NCBI GenBank assembly: GCA_024114885.1
Contig: CP099425.1
Coordinates: 1,550,001-1,614,000 of the forward strand
DNA from: Septoria linicola
Lineage: Eukaryota > Ascomycota > Dothideomycetes > Mycosphaerellales > Mycosphaerellaceae
Reading direction: 5' to 3'
Length of the DNA stretch: 64,000 nt
Shown here: in pieces, positions 49,212 to 61,353 of the stretch
Position numbering within the stretch: position 1 is the first letter of the stretch
Layout: each line of letters starts with the position of its first letter
Position numbers and translations under genes: made by a program
Notes under the pieces: model-generated
The model's input: the letters and a program-made list of their open reading frames with translations, nothing else
Told to the model about the DNA's origin: nothing
The model's database searches: none

Positions 49212-50541
49212 TCACACTTCAAACTTCTTCTTCTTTCTCGTGCAATGAGCGAGCAGAGTGGTTTTGACGCCCTCGTCCTGCTTCGAGCTGCGTGGGTACT
49301 TGCTTTCTGGAGGCCAGTCAACGAATTTGACTATATCGGCTTTCAGACGCTTCATGTAGTCCAGAAAGCGGTCGTCTGTACGGTCAACTCTTCTTCGGCC
49401 GTGGAAGTGCAGATGTAGGGTTTGCAGTCGTCCGTGGTTACCTAAATGTCGCAATACCGACATAAGGTCGTCGTCGTGAACGAACCGGCGTTCTTCGTTG
49501 GTGCGCATCGAAGGATTTAAGCACGGAACAGCATCTTCTAGCATAAAGCTCATCTTGCGGATTAGTGCCGTGTTAGTGGGACCAATGGATCTGCACATTG
49601 TCAGTGATATGGCACCAGAAGTCGTTTCCCGGCTATGTGCTGCGCGGTCCTGCCCTTCTGCCGGTGGATCGTTGCATTGGAGCTACTCACTTCATAAATT
49701 TGCGCACATTGAGGTAGCCGAGCTCGCGCCACTCGTTCTCCCAGAAGGAGCCATAGCGTTGCGTACGCCGCTCGACAGCAAACGCATTTTCTGTGTAGAG
49801 AATGCTTCTGCCCTCTTCCTGTGAAGATGTTAGCTTTCACCGTTGCATTCACCGCACGTAGCTGATATAACGACGTACATAGACCTGGCGGCAGGTGCGA
49901 AGTAATGCTGCACTGCGGCTGAAGTTGTCAGGTTGTGCGAAGTTGATTGTCGGTCTCTCCGTGACAAAGACGAGGCGATAGATATCATTTCGCAACTCTG
50001 CTGGTAAATCGAGAAAGCCTGCGTACTTGCTACTCTTGGAAATCGATCGTGCGTTCAATCTGTTCAAGGTTGTTTGTGCAAGTCTATCTGGCTTCGACGG
50101 TGAGCTGAAAGTGCTCTGGGTTGTGTTGAACTTCCTTGGGTCAAGATTGAGTGTGATTGGTCCTTGATGACCAGGCGGAATGTTGACAGTCAGGTGAATT
50201 GTCGTTGCTCCTGCTTGGGTAATCGCAGGTTCATCCTCAGCATCGGACATTGACGAGTCGGACACGTTGGCCACATCGTCCGACGGTAGTCGTGCAAGCG
50301 GGGAGGGAGATCGCCTGCGCTTCTTGGATGGCGCTACTGATATGACATCGCCAATGGTCTCTTCCTGGTAGTCGCTCTCATCATCACTGATGGCTACGGC
50401 GGAATCCTCAAATGGCGAGTCGCGTTGCTGGGTGCGGCACTTCCGGACTGCCCGTCCTTTGGTATTGCGACTTGGAAGAGTTTGGCCGCCTTGGAGCTCC
50501 ATGCTCACGTTGTTGCGCTTCTGCTTCTTGGTTGGGGCCAT
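49212..50541 (-). CDS. 2EXR/F-box-like fungal protein of unknown function
   Basis: Exons 50541-49879, 49818-49691 and 49590-49212, with introns of 60 and 100 nt (GTACGT and GTGAGT donors, CTAAC and CTGAC branch sites), give 389 residues. The N-terminal third is charged, with likely nuclear localisation signals (MAPTKKQKRNN; SKKRRRSPSPLARLPSDD). Residues about 180-225 read FLDLPAELRNDIYRLVF, then LLRTCRQVYEEGRSILYTEN. This is the signature of a large fungal-expanded family annotated as F-box-like or 2EXR, whose members have no known biochemical role. The C-terminus ends in a lysine run (TRKKKKFEV). It shares a divergent promoter of about 830 nt with GPN3. Confidence 0.75.
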
Positions 50542-51375
50542 GATGTCTTGTGGTGATCAAGTGCTTGCTTGGAGTCACAGTCCAGCGGACTTGCGATGAG
50601 CACCGGGAACACAACACCGGTGTGATTATTAGAGACGTAGGATGTTGTCGCCAACGAAGGTTAAGAGCAAGCGGAGACTATAATGCAAGAGCAGTTGCAA
50701 GCTTGACCTTGCCTGACGGGAGGAAAGAAGCACGGCCAGCGCTCCCGCCGGTTATGGTCAGGGAAGTTCGCCGTAACGAGAGTTCGGGGCAGCGACGCCG
50801 TGAGCTGGGATGGGCAAGGAAGATTGATGGAAGAGGCAGTGGACGTTACGAGAGGGAAGAAGACATCACAGTTGCATTGACGAAGAAAATCGGTTCATCT
50901 GTCACTGCCAGGCACTGGAGGCGCGTTGCACGGGCTGATGTTCGCCGTGACACCTCTTCTCCGCGACGCCCGCGGTTGCAGCGAGACATTTGCTCGCACT
51001 CAAAGACACCTGTGACCTCGCCAAAGAACGGATCAGAACAGATCAAATAGCTCCTGATTCAGTGGTGATTTGGGCCCGGAGCTTATCAGCAGCATCCACA
51101 TCGCAGCTTGCGCCGCGGTGAAGTATGTGCCAAACAGGCCAGCTCATCATCTCCGCTTTAGTTTGGTTAGCAAGAGAAAGAGTGACTTGCAATTCGAGTT
51201 TCTGTTTTGCACCCACGCCAAGAGCCAGCATGTCCGTGTCCGTGCTCTGAGCCGGTGGCCGGAGCAGCCGCTTCTAATTAATAGTAGATGTTTTCGAGGC
51301 CTCTACGAAAAGTACTGCTGCATCTTCCACACTTGCGTTCATTGCACGATTTGCACTGTACGATAGGCAGTCAAG
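50542..51375. promoter_or_regulatory. Divergent promoter between the 2EXR-like gene and GPN3
   Basis: 834 nt between two divergent starts. A 166-codon frame at 50550-51050 plus covers part of it, but it lacks domains and good start context, so I treat it as chance. No repeat was seen. Confidence 0.55.
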
Positions 51376-52330
51376 ATGGGCTCCAAATATGGCACGATTG
51401 TCATGGGTCCAGCAGGTGCCGGCAAGACGACGTTCTGTGCTGCGATGATACAGCATCTCAAGAACAACCGCCGCTCTTGCTTCTACATCAACCTCGATCC
51501 GGTGTGTATCTCACCCAGGACGAAAGGTAGGTCGGCGCACAGCTGATGACAAAGCGCAGGCAGCCGATGAATTTGCCTACGAACCGGATCTTGACATCAA
51601 AGACCTAATCACGCTGGAAGATGTCATGGAAGAGCTGCACCTGGGTCCAAACGGTGGCTTGATCTACTGCTTCGAATTTCTGATGGAGAATCTCGACTTC
51701 ATCACCGAGCCACTTGAGGAAGTCGGCGAGGAGTACCTGATCATCATTGACATGCCAGGCCAGATCGAGTTGTACACACATGTCCCGATCGTGCCACAGT
51801 TGATCAGGCATCTCACGCGTGGCAGCTTGAACATCAGCATGTGCGCCGCGTACCTGCTCGAGAGCTCGTTCATCGTCGACCGCGCAAAGTTCTTCTCTGG
51901 TACTCTGAGCGCCATGAGCGCCATGATCATGATGGAGCTGCCACATGTCAACATTCTGAGCAAAATGGATCAGATCAAAGGCCAGGTTGCGCGCAAGGAA
52001 TTGAAGCGCTTCATCGACCCAGACACAAGTCTGTTGCAAGATGTACCAGAAAGTGGTCTGATGTATGAATTCAAGGAAGGCGTAGACAATGGAGATCCTG
52101 AGGATATGAGCGTTATAGCGAAGGACTCCTTCGCAAAGCTGAATCGCGCTGTTGGACAGCTCATCGACGATTTCAGCTTGGTATCGTTCCTCAAGCTCGA
52201 TGCGCAAGATGAGGACAGCGTTGGGGCTGTGCTCAGCTACATCGATGATGCTATACAATTCCACGAGGCACAAGAGCCGCGAGAGCCGAACGACGAACTG
52301 AACGATGGACCGGACTTCGACATGGGCTGA
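51376..52330 (+). CDS. GPN3: GPN-loop GTPase 3
   Basis: Exons 51376-51501 and 51560-52330 with a 58-nt intron (GTGTGT donor, CGCAG acceptor) give 298 residues. The Walker A motif is GPAGAGKTTF at about 11-20, and the family-defining Gly-Pro-Asn insertion is in HLGPNGGLIYCFEFLMENLD. The G3 motif follows as IIIDMPGQIELYTH, and the guanine-specificity region as NILSKMDQIKG. The Gpn3 subgroup assembles with Gpn1 (Npa3) and helps build and import RNA polymerase II. Length and motifs match an intact essential gene. The acidic C-terminus ends GPDFDMG. Confidence 0.95.
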
Positions 52331-52561
52331 AAGAAGGGAGACATGCGGCAATGCACAATGAGAGTCTGATCACACGTGGAGTCTGCCCTTGCGTCCCTTT
52401 CACGCTATTGTCCCAAGCAGCGCTAGGAAGGGGGCATCAATGGTCATTCCACGCCAATGGGCAGACAGTCTGCCGTGGGCACGGTCAGTTCCTTCGGGAG
52501 TATAAGTGGAGGCGCTGGCACTGTTGCACTGAGCTGAAAAGAAGACGCATGAGCACAAGCC

Positions 52562-53903
52562 TTATGAGACCTTGATGCGAGAGTCTATGAACACGGATTT
52601 CAACGAGGCTTTCCCCATCAAGAAAAGGTCAAGTAGCCAAGCCGCGACGAGTGCTATCACCATCGCGACTGAGACCCAGAGGATGCCTTCGCTTTCCAGC
52701 TCCTGGCCAAGATAGATCGTGCTGATTGTCCAGCCTACGTTCGGGAATATGAGAGCTAGGGAAGCTGTCAGCATTAACTAACATTACTCCTCCACGGGCT
52801 GCGAACATACCCCAAGACGCGTTATTCCAGCTCATCCCGAGTACCCACTTCCCATCTTCCTTCGCAGGAATCCCGGCTACCGTGATGAGAAAGGCAATTC
52901 CAAACACAAAACAACAGAAGAGCCACATGAAGATGCCTACCCATGTAGCGACTATTATCAGGACTTCAGCTGCTATGGGATGTGTAGCGAAGTAGCCGTA
53001 GTCTGTCGGGGCTGCCCTCGCACAACCTATAAGTGCCACAATGGTAAAACCCGCCGTACCCACCGTGATGAATAGACCTAAGCAGTGATTAGCTTACTTT
53101 CCAAGCGATCTCAGATGGCAAACTTCCATACCGCCTCTAATATTGACAGCTGGCCAGCCCTTCTCCAGCAGATTGCCGAGCGTAAATGTCAAGAAGATCA
53201 TGCACATGATCCAGCCCAAGCCTTGGTACGCTACGCCTGCCACCATGATTGCCACTCTATGCTCAACAGGCTGCTTCTCCGCAATAGCACCAGCAACCGT
53301 GCCCGTAAGCATAGCATTGAGAATCAGAATAAAAGCCGGACTCGGAAACTCAATAATCTTCAATGGCACATATTTCGCAATGATGACCATATGTATCGTT
53401 GCACTCGTCAACGAAATTCCCGCATAGATCCAGAACAGCACGCGAATTGTCGTGACCATCCATGCTCCCGTGTACGGTACAGCGTATCTCTCCATGTTCA
53501 GTATCATCGTGGCAAGGGTCAGCCAGAAGGATCCGAAGAAGTAGCATTCTGGTGGCGTGGTGAAGCATTTGCGGATGGAGGAGGGTTTGTGTTTCCAGCG
53601 AATCAATAGAAAGGCTAGGAAGAGCAGGAAGAGTACAATGTTGAAGATGAAGATGATGGCGCCTATGGTTTGGAGTCCGTGGAATTGTTTGGGACATTCG
53701 GAGATTGTTACGGCGATTCCTCCTGTGCTTTGCGTGCATGTAAACCAGGACCAGGTGAAGCGTTCGGAGATCCAGTCTTTGATCGGGAGGCGATGTTTCG
53801 TGGTATTGTCGTTATTGCTTGATTGAGTTGTGGTATTGGAATTGATGCCATTGACGGCTGTGCCCTTCTCCAGATCCTCAGAGTCCTTGTCCTTGTCCGA
53901 CAT
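52562..53903 (-). CDS. TDT-family transporter (Mae1/TehA-like, C4-dicarboxylate or related anion)
   Basis: Exons 53903-53132, 53077-52811 and 52764-52562, with introns of 54 nt (GTATGG) and 46 nt (GTATGT), give 413 residues. After about 40 hydrophilic residues the family motif RFTWSWFTCTQSTGGIAVTI opens helix 1. Further helices include TIGAIIFIFNIVLFLLFLAF, EVLIIVATWVGIFMWLFCCF and GILWVSVAMVIALVAAWLLD, for about ten in total. Mae1 of fission yeast imports malate, and related Ssu1 exports sulfite. The N-terminal motif resembles Mae1 more than Ssu1, but the substrate is unproven. The ATG at 53903 is the first; upstream only a TTG is in frame. Confidence 0.85.
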
Positions 53904-54525
53904 GGCTTCGATCAATCAGGTGCAATATGCACTCTAGCTTTCTGCTTGCCAGATGGACATCTCAATACGACTCTTCACGCCGTCTCTCGTTGAGCTATTG
54001 AAAGGCAGGAAGTTGTGAACCTCACATCCTGTATGTCAAATGTCTCGCCTAAGTGCTTGATCAAGCTCGTGACCACGTCATTTTAAGCCAGATTGAGTTC
54101 ACGACCGATTGCCGGAATGTGTTCCTTTGTACCGACTTCTGAATACATGCATACAAATATTGATGATATTCACTTCGTACCTTAGAGATTGATTCGAGAA
54201 CAAATTGATTGACGAGCTGGACCGGAACTGCTGCTCGTGCTGTGAAGCTGCGAAGGCATCTACTCTTCCTTCAGACTGCGTACAGTCTACCTTATTCACA
54301 TACGATACGGCTGACTCAGAGTCTTGCCAATTCACAGAAGCGCTGCAGAGCCTGACAGAGGCGTATCTGACTTCAGCGCTTTGGAGATATAGCCACTGAA
54401 CTCAGCTTTCACCCGAGTGCGCAAGACAGACTGTATAGCAGGACTTCCAGCTCTTGCACGCAAATGCATGCTCATCGCGAGTTTTCATTTAGGATGTCGT
54501 CAGCAAGATCCTCCCGAGGTACGAT
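53904..54525. other. Intergenic region upstream of the TDT transporter
   Basis: About 620 nt between two minus-strand genes. It should hold the TDT promoter and the 3' UTR of the phosphatase gene. No coding frame above 80 codons and no recognisable element. Confidence 0.5.
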
Positions 54526-55373
54526 CTAGGTGGCCCTCGATGCATCATCAATCTTGATGTATCGCTCATTGGGGTTACTTCCTCTGGTGGAAGGAATGTT
54601 GACCTTAGGGGAGGCTGGTCTGTCGTTGTCGGCTGTAGCCCCTCGTGCAGTTAAGGACTCTTCAGTCTCGTATATCCTAGCCGATTCGTCCTGGTCCTCG
54701 GCGAAAGTGTATGTGCGCAGCTCGGCTTCATTCCACCTGGAAGAGTGGTCAGCTGTGGTCAAAGACATCTGCGTCAAGACACTCACCAAGGCGTGGTCTG
54801 CTCTCCATTGTCATCGACTTCTTCACACAAAAAGTGGTTGAAGAAGCCATGGCTAACCATGGCAATCTCCTTCTCAGGCCGTGCCTTGAGCCATTGCCGA
54901 AGTTTGGTGGCCCGCAGCTTCACAGTCTTTGGATCGACCGCGAACTCTCCCTTGTGCTCGAACCAGCCGTGCTTAAGATGATCAAAGTCGACTCCTTGCC
55001 CGAATTCAGCCCTGAGCACATCAACAGGTGATCCAGTGTCGGATGGCGCATCAGAAACTTCTTCAGCGTGCGGTACGCAGACTATGATCAGGCCCCTGTC
55101 AACGACTGGCGCAAAAGAGAGCTGACAGGTCTGGATTGCACGTCTCATTGGGGACGCGACTAGTAGCTCAATCTGAGAATGTCAGACAATGCTCTCCCAG
55201 GTACACCAATGTGCACTTACTTTGTCATGCCTGGTGAAAGCCTTGCATCGATCCCGACATTGCTGCTTTCCCTTGTCTGTCAGAGAAGGATCGCGAATCA
55301 GATGCCCGTCCTTCGTGACCGCATGGGAGTGGAATCCTTCTCCATGTCTCATGACATGTAATATCGGAGGCAT
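54526..55373 (-). CDS. Histidine-phosphatase (phosphoglycerate-mutase-like) family protein
   Basis: Exons 55373-55221, 55172-54787 and 54736-54526, with introns of 48 nt (GTAAGT) and 50 nt (GTGAGT), give 249 residues. The catalytic motif MPPILHVMRHGEGFHS opens the protein (RHG at about 9-11). ELLVASPMRRAIQTCQLSF supplies the second arginine region. EIAMVSHGFFNHFLCEEV supplies the second catalytic His. The C-terminal tail (EELTARGAT-type, ending DDASRAT) is disordered. Family members dephosphorylate small metabolites or proteins, and the substrate cannot be inferred. An in-frame ATG at 55487 would add 38 residues, but 55373 puts RHG at the usual distance from the N-terminus. Confidence 0.87.
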
Positions 55374-56317
55374 GGTCGTGCTATGAAGATATGCGAATCT
55401 TTGTTGAGAGTCTCGCAGCCGTCTAGCCTGTCTCTGCGTCAAAGTGGTCAGATGTGTTCTAGTGGCAGGTCTTGTAGAATGAGTCAATATTTCTGGACTC
55501 TCAAACCGAAATCCTTATCGCTGTTGGAGATCAGTGGAGGCTAGACATCGATGAAAGTGGCTCGAGCAAGCTTGGTTCACTGATGGTGACTCCGTCATCA
55601 CGCAGCGGCAGCTAGATCGTAGGCAAAGCAAAATGCCGGCATTCAGCATGGCATAGAATGTGGATGCAATCAGCTCCGACATACACAACAACCACTCCAG
55701 TCGTCGTCTGGCAGCTCGTAAATACAGTCACTATGATCCTCCGAGGAAGCACTTTGTTCGTTTCATACTCTGAGGGCGAAGACATCTCGGCTCTGGCAAT
55801 GCCAGCCATGAATGAGCCATAACACATCCCTGTCTGATCTGGAACGTCGCTGTGACCGCTGCCACGCTCGAAGATCGTCTGCGGCGCGGAGCGACGTGTC
55901 TGTGAGGCAGGACTGGGACAGGCATCGAAGTATAAGAAATGTGACGCGACGCCATTGCAGGGGAGGCCTCCCGAGCGCCATTTTGCCAAGCAGACATGAA
56001 CTAGCTTCACGTTCTCTCTATTGGCCAGTGAGACCTCTGCATGGGTGAAGCAGAGTCGAACCTACTTGATCAATTTTGTCTTCTTCGCTACACACCTTGG
56101 TGTACTCAGAGATCCTGTCGACACTGATGTACAGCCTCTGGAGCGTGCCTGGCAGAAAGAAATTCTGAGCTTTAGTTTCCCGCGGCTGGTATGCGTGTCG
56201 TCATTGTTCGTGACCAAGGCGGGAGACAATTGTTGTGTGGCGTCTTCCATGCCATGGAGCTTCTAGACTGTCGCAGCTGCATAAGTACAGACCCTACACT
56301 TGTGGGGATAGTTGTTC
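55374..56317. promoter_or_regulatory. Divergent promoter between the phosphatase and DUF3292 genes
   Basis: 944 nt between divergent starts. Several overlapping frames (for example 55612-56010 minus) have no family resemblance. No repeats or RNA genes were seen. Confidence 0.5.
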
Positions 56318-58535
56318 ATGACTATCACGGCGACAGATGTTATGGCCGATGTACAAGCAGGACACGGCGATTCATCAACGCCGAAACGCGAAGTTGACAC
56401 AACAGTACACCCTGATGCAGGCTCAAGATCAGCTCCCAGAATGTCAGCACCTGACGATCAGGATGCTACTACTCCCCGTAATGGAGCGCCGCTGCTGGAT
56501 CTTGGTTGGAACGGGGATCCGGAGAACATAAGCACGCTGATGGAAGGCATGAGCAACGACTACATCTTCATGCTCGTTCGACGATTCAACAAGGTCAACT
56601 GGTATCTGAAAGACTCTCAGAAGTTGTCGGCTGGCGGTTTGGATCTTGCTATTGCGCCCGAGCAGGAGTTCTCGCCCAACAAATTTCGATCGCAACTGGA
56701 AAGATTCTACATGAGCGTCGTAAGACGTCTGCGTAAGGTACACTCCAGGGCTTTGCTGACCAGGCTTTGCACAGATAGTTCGTATCGTCAGTTGCGTCAA
56801 GCACGTCGCACGGATTCGCTCTTGGAATGAGAGGGTCAGGACCTCAATGTTCTGCAGTGTTGGTGACAGCGTCTCTTCGTCATCATCGCTTGCGCTTACA
56901 AGACGTACAGGTCTATTGCGTTTTATGGTGGTTTGACGTGCTCGTCTTCGGGGCGCTGGCTATTCTGCTAATACTACTTGTCTCGCCGACTAGTCGAAGA
57001 TTTCTGTTTCCTCCCGCACCGCTCTCCCTCGTGGATAGTGCGTCTGGCGGCCTTGCGAAACCGATGTCTGGCGTGCTGGGCTCGGACGACTCCATAACAG
57101 GAGCACCTGAGCACATGAAGGGTCAAGCCGTGGAATCAGAAGCAAGTAACTTCGTAAATGCGCTTTCTGGCATCGGCACTAATATCATGACCGGGAGAGA
57201 CCTCGCTGGAGAACCTAATGCACCTGGACGAGGCTCTAGCACATTGATGCAAGCTGACCCAAGCGACGTGTCGCTCATGATAGCATCGGCGAAGGACAGA
57301 GCCGAAGGCGTTGAAGCGCCATCTCATGACAAGTCCAAGACACCCATGGAGTCCATGATGTGGTCAAAAACAGGACCTGCGATGCATGCATTGACTGTTA
57401 CTTGCGACATTGTAGAGAAGTCTGCCAAGTACGTTGTTCCAGATGTGTGCTGGAAATTGCGCTCACAACGACAGTGCACTAAACCGGCAGTCGCCTTTCC
57501 GTCCGAAACTACATCGATACCGCCTGGCCAGTGCCGTGGTGCCTTTTGCTGCAACATCTCTCTTCGTGACTGGCGAGCTAGTGTGGCAGGCGGTCACACT
57601 AATTGTGGGAGTGTTTATGTTCTGCCGCCCTATCACTATAAAGCTGCAAGAGAGATATCCTAACTTGACAATCACCCATATCATCAACAAGTATGTGCGT
57701 CAAGAAGTTGGACAAGCTGCATTCGCTGACCACTCGCAGCGGCATACTCTACGGGGTGCCATCAGACCCTCAGTTAGCACTGGCCGTTCTTCGCGAGGGC
57801 GAGAGACGTCGCAGTCCACTTCCTCCTCCGCCACGCCTACAACACGAGCCACCGCACAGCCCTCTGGTCCTTGACACTGATGTCATCGACTCTGTCGGTC
57901 GCGATCAGCCACTAGGTGCGTCCAACGACGAGCTGATGCAAGCTGCGGCTCCCGACCACGAGACACTCGACGATGCGGGAGGGGTTGATGTGGAAACGAC
58001 AAGAAACGACGACAGCGAAGGACCGCACAGAATCATGCGGTTTCTCAAGGGTGCAACGAGAATAGGTGTAAAAAGTGCCATTGCATTCGATAAAACGAGA
58101 GCTAAACTTGGCCACAGCGGCGCTCAGCGACGCTCTGGTGTTGTGCCAAAAAAGCACGTGGATCCAACAATGGGCCCCTATGAGTTCGATGGCAACTACG
58201 AAGGACAAGCAGGATTCTTGTACATTGACACCAGCACTGCCACCCCACTGCTGGCTTTTAATGAGGAGTCGGCACAAAAGGTGGCAAGAGCAGCTCGCCA
58301 TATCAAGCCTTTGTGGACCTTTCCAGTCTCCGACATCAAGGAGATTCGAAAGCACTCTGGGTATGGCTTCAAATCGAAATTAATAGCCGGTTGGGCTCTG
58401 GACAAAGAGCTTCACGACTCTTTAAGCTTGCTGGATCGAAATGGGAACAATTGGCTTGTGACAGCAATCCCACATCGTGACGCGGTGTTCAACCGCCTTG
58501 TTGCGATAGCAGACCAGCGCTGGGAAGTATGGTGA
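56318..58535 (+). CDS. DUF3292-type integral membrane protein
   Basis: Five exons (56318-56719, 56775-56858, 56911-57428, 57475-57690, 57740-58535) give 671 residues; introns are 46-55 nt. The second donor, GTTGGT, is non-typical but is required by the alignment I recall for this family. Layout: disordered N-terminus; ISTLMEGMSNDYIFMLVRRF and HVARIRSWNERVRT; a membrane segment at about 163-187 (VYCVLWWFDVLVFGALAILL); RRFLFPPAPLSLVDSASGG; a second hydrophobic hairpin at about 352-385 (SAVVPFAATSLFVTGELVWQ); then a C-terminal GRAM-like part (HVDPTMGPYEFDGNYEGQAG to VFNRLVAIADQRWEVW). DUF3292 proteins are fungal and uncharacterised. The GRAM-like reading is my inference. ATG 56342 is an alternative start. 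Confidence 0.75.
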
Positions 58536-59029
58536 GCTGTCAGAGAGTCCCGTATACTACCACCGTGCTTCAGCCAGACACGATCGCCTCCAAGTAAACA
58601 ACGCAACAATTCAGCACGCCGATTCGTGTCTACGGGTTCATGTCCCAGTCTCCTGTGCCCAGGATGCTCTGCAAGAGCTCAGGACTCGAGAAGAGGAAAG
58701 CGCTCCAAGCAGCTTAGACAGTTGTCTTAGCGACGGGTACACCAGCAGCATACACGATGGTCCATGGCCGTACTAGTGCACTTGGACATCACTCAGGCCC
58801 ATGTGTTACGCTTTGATGACTCCAGACAGGTTTTGAACATATCTTCCAAGCCAGACCCCTGCACTTTCACATGCTCTTACCGGGGAGGCTAGGTTTAGGC
58901 TGCGCACAGACTGACACTACTACAATGACTTAGCAACGACATAATAGGACCAAACAGGAGAATTCTCGTGCTTATAGACTCAGATGTGCTCCTGTCTGTT
59001 TCAGTACACAACCGAGTCGTGCGCATCTA
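58536..59029. promoter_or_regulatory. Intergenic region upstream of the aquaporin gene
   Basis: About 490 nt with no coding frame of note. It contains the DUF3292 3' UTR and the aquaporin promoter. Confidence 0.5.
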
Positions 59030-60270
59030 ATGTTTCGAATTCTTCCCCCATCAGGTGAAAGCAGTAGCATCACCAGCAACAGCTATGGCAACACGGCCGG
59101 TATTATGCGTCGACGAAAGGCCGGCGATATAGAGCGAGCTGGACCACGACCGCCATCAGCACTGCGAAGCCACCTTGTTGCTTGCCTTGGAGAGTTCGTT
59201 GGAACGTTCATGTTCCTCTTCTTTGCTTTTACGCTGCACATTGCTACTGTCTCCCAACTTCCACTGGACCAGCCACCGACTACACTGGTCATCCTGACCA
59301 TCTGCTTTGCTTATGGCTTCTTTTATGGCTTCTGGCTACTCATTTATGCTCTGACATTGCCTGGTGCGAGGCCGGGCATGTTCAATCCGGCCGTTTCGTT
59401 CGGCCTAGTGCTCGCAGGAGCTCTGTCCGCCTTTCGAGCACTACTCCTTCTGCCGGTACAGATACTTGCTGGAGTCAGTGCTGCCGCTGTGGCGAAAGCT
59501 ATTGTCCCTGGCGACATGCGAAGGGTGGAGGCACACTTGTCACCTGGAGTGACGATGGTGCAGGGCTTGTTCTTGGAGATGGTGTGTATCGGAGATCGCG
59601 ACCCATATGATCACCTAGCTGACAATTCTGATAGTTCACGACGTCTCTAGTGGTGATAATGGCGTTAGTCGTAGTCGCCAGAACGGGAGTGCTCAGCTTC
59701 ATGGCACCTCTGGGCATCGGCACAGCTCTCTTTGTAGCCTCGTTTGTTGGGATCGGCTACACTGGCGCCTCGATGAATCCGGTCCGAGCACTGGGACCTT
59801 GCGCAGTCAATGCGAGCTTTCCAGAATATCATTGGGCGTACTGGGCAGGACCTATTCTTGGTGCTCTGCTGCCTGGCATCTATTATCGACTCATGAAGAC
59901 TCTTGGCCGCGGCACCCACCTTCAGGATCAGGATCCAGACACGCTGCCTGCAAGGAGTGGTCCAGCCGCTCAGCGAGGTCCAGTTCAGGAGAGAACAAGG
60001 ATGCCGCCAGAGGCACCGACTCCTCCCAAGATTCGCAAGACGACTGTCACCCAGGTCAGGAGCAGCCGTAGTCCTGGCGAAAGAAGCGGAAGTGGATATG
60101 CGTATCTGGAGAAGGATGATGACTTCGAGGTATGGGACACAAATGGACGCAGATCGCCTCCAAGGTCACCCTACAGGAGTTCGAGAGAGGAAAGACGTGT
60201 CAGCTCGGGCAGGCATAACGATATGGACAGGTATGCCAGAGCGAGGGAGTACGAGGAAGTGATGCGTTGA
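59030..60270 (+). CDS. Aquaporin/MIP-family channel with variant second NPA box
   Basis: Exons 59030-59581 and 59635-60270 with a 53-nt intron (GTGTGT donor, CTGAC branch, TGATAG acceptor) give 395 residues. The MIP core starts at LVACLGEFVGTFMFLFFAFT. The first half-helix has MFNPAVSFG (canonical NPA). The second reads GYTGASMNPVRALGPCAVNA, with NPV in place of NPA. The last helix is YWAGPILGALLPGIYYRLMK. Cytosolic tails are long: about 45 residues at the N-terminus and about 110 at the C-terminus, rich in Arg, Ser and Pro. MIP channels conduct water, glycerol or other small neutral solutes. The altered NPA and large residues in the fungal subgroup make selectivity unpredictable. Confidence 0.88.
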
Positions 60271-60525
60271 ATCATGTCGTGTTGTATTGCCAAAAGTCAG
60301 GACTTGATGTATTTGTGTTCTTTTGTCGTCGAAGTGTGGGATGTGTCGTTGCTGTGGTTGTGCTAGATTGCCGTGTATAGATAGAGACTGTATTGTTAAG
60401 CAAGTAGTATCGCGTCATCTCCAATCAGCGTCAATAACTACCACCATATTCGTCGTCCCGCTGTGAAGCGGCATGTATAGTCTATCGACTCTGGCCCGTA
60501 TAGGGGCGCACTTATTGCTCAACCG

Positions 60526-61353
60526 TCACCTCCCGTGCTCTATCGGCCTGCCAGTAGCGTCGCGAGGCATGATCTTACATCGAGCCAGGCATTCCGCAGA
60601 TCCCCAATTCGCGCCAGTACCAACGGGCACCATCCTCTCAGCTGTGGTATCAGTGACAATGTTGCCTCCAAAGGCTGCATTGACCCACTCGGCTGCAAAG
60701 CCATTGGTGAACACTTGTCCGATGTTCAACGTCCCGGCATCCTCGCTGTTGAGTGCTGATACAAGCTGAGCAGGCTCACACTCTAGTGACCATTAGCTGG
60801 TGAAGCCATTTCGCGAAGAAGAAAGGTATACCATTGTTCGCCATCATGTGCATTGCCCCAGCTGGAAAGATCGTGGCTTTTCCCGGAGGCAGATACGTGA
60901 CGATAGTGTGGGCGCCATTCTCTTCCTGCATCCATGTTGTAGTATTGCCCATGACTGAGACTACCCAATTCGCAGCACGGGGATGGAAGTGCGGCGGCAG
61001 CATCGCGCACGGTCCTAGGTTGACCATCGCCACTATATGTTTGTCAGTGTGAATGCGAAGTTGTACGAGGCCAGCGGGTCTATACAAGTAAGTCCATTTC
61101 CTTTGGTGGCAGGGAATGTTGCGGCATTCATGTTCGTGACGCCACCTGGCGCCCAGTTGTAGGAAAACTTCTCGTTCGCGAAATCGAATGTCCAATCTGC
61201 ACTGTTTGGTAGAAGTGCCAGTCGGTCAAGCTGTGTGGCTGCCATTTTCAATTTCGCCATCTGCTCAGCGTTCCTCGTGATATCGATAGCAGCTACTTCG
61301 AGCCACAGTAAGCAAAGCAGTAATATGAGATCCATGGGCTGGAGACGGAACAT
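60526..61353 (-). CDS. Secreted spherulin-type cupin
   Basis: Exons 61353-61086, 61032-60835 and 60785-60526, with introns of 53 nt (GTATAG) and 49 nt (GTATAC), give 241 residues. A hydrophobic stretch (MDLILLLCLLWLEVAA) near the N-terminus is a signal peptide; the ATG at 61335 places it at the very start and may be the real initiator. The cupin barrel has PPHFHPRAANWVVSVMGNTT, with the metal-binding His-x-His, and GKATIFPAGAMHMMANNE, with the later His. The C-terminus reads NIGQVFTNGFAAEWVNAAFG. Spherulin/germin-like cupins are secreted Mn-binding proteins, some with oxalate oxidase/decarboxylase or superoxide dismutase activity. No activity can be assigned here. Confidence 0.85.

Noticed and set aside
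50550..51050. 166-codon plus-strand frame in the GPN3 promoter
   Set aside because: No domain or composition signal, and it overlaps the promoter of an essential gene; treated as chance.
51605..52351. 248-codon minus-strand frame
   Set aside because: Antisense shadow of GPN3 exon 2.
56051..56070. GTCGAACC (GGTTCGAC on minus) considered as a tRNA B box
   Set aside because: No pairing T stem and no A box at the right distance.
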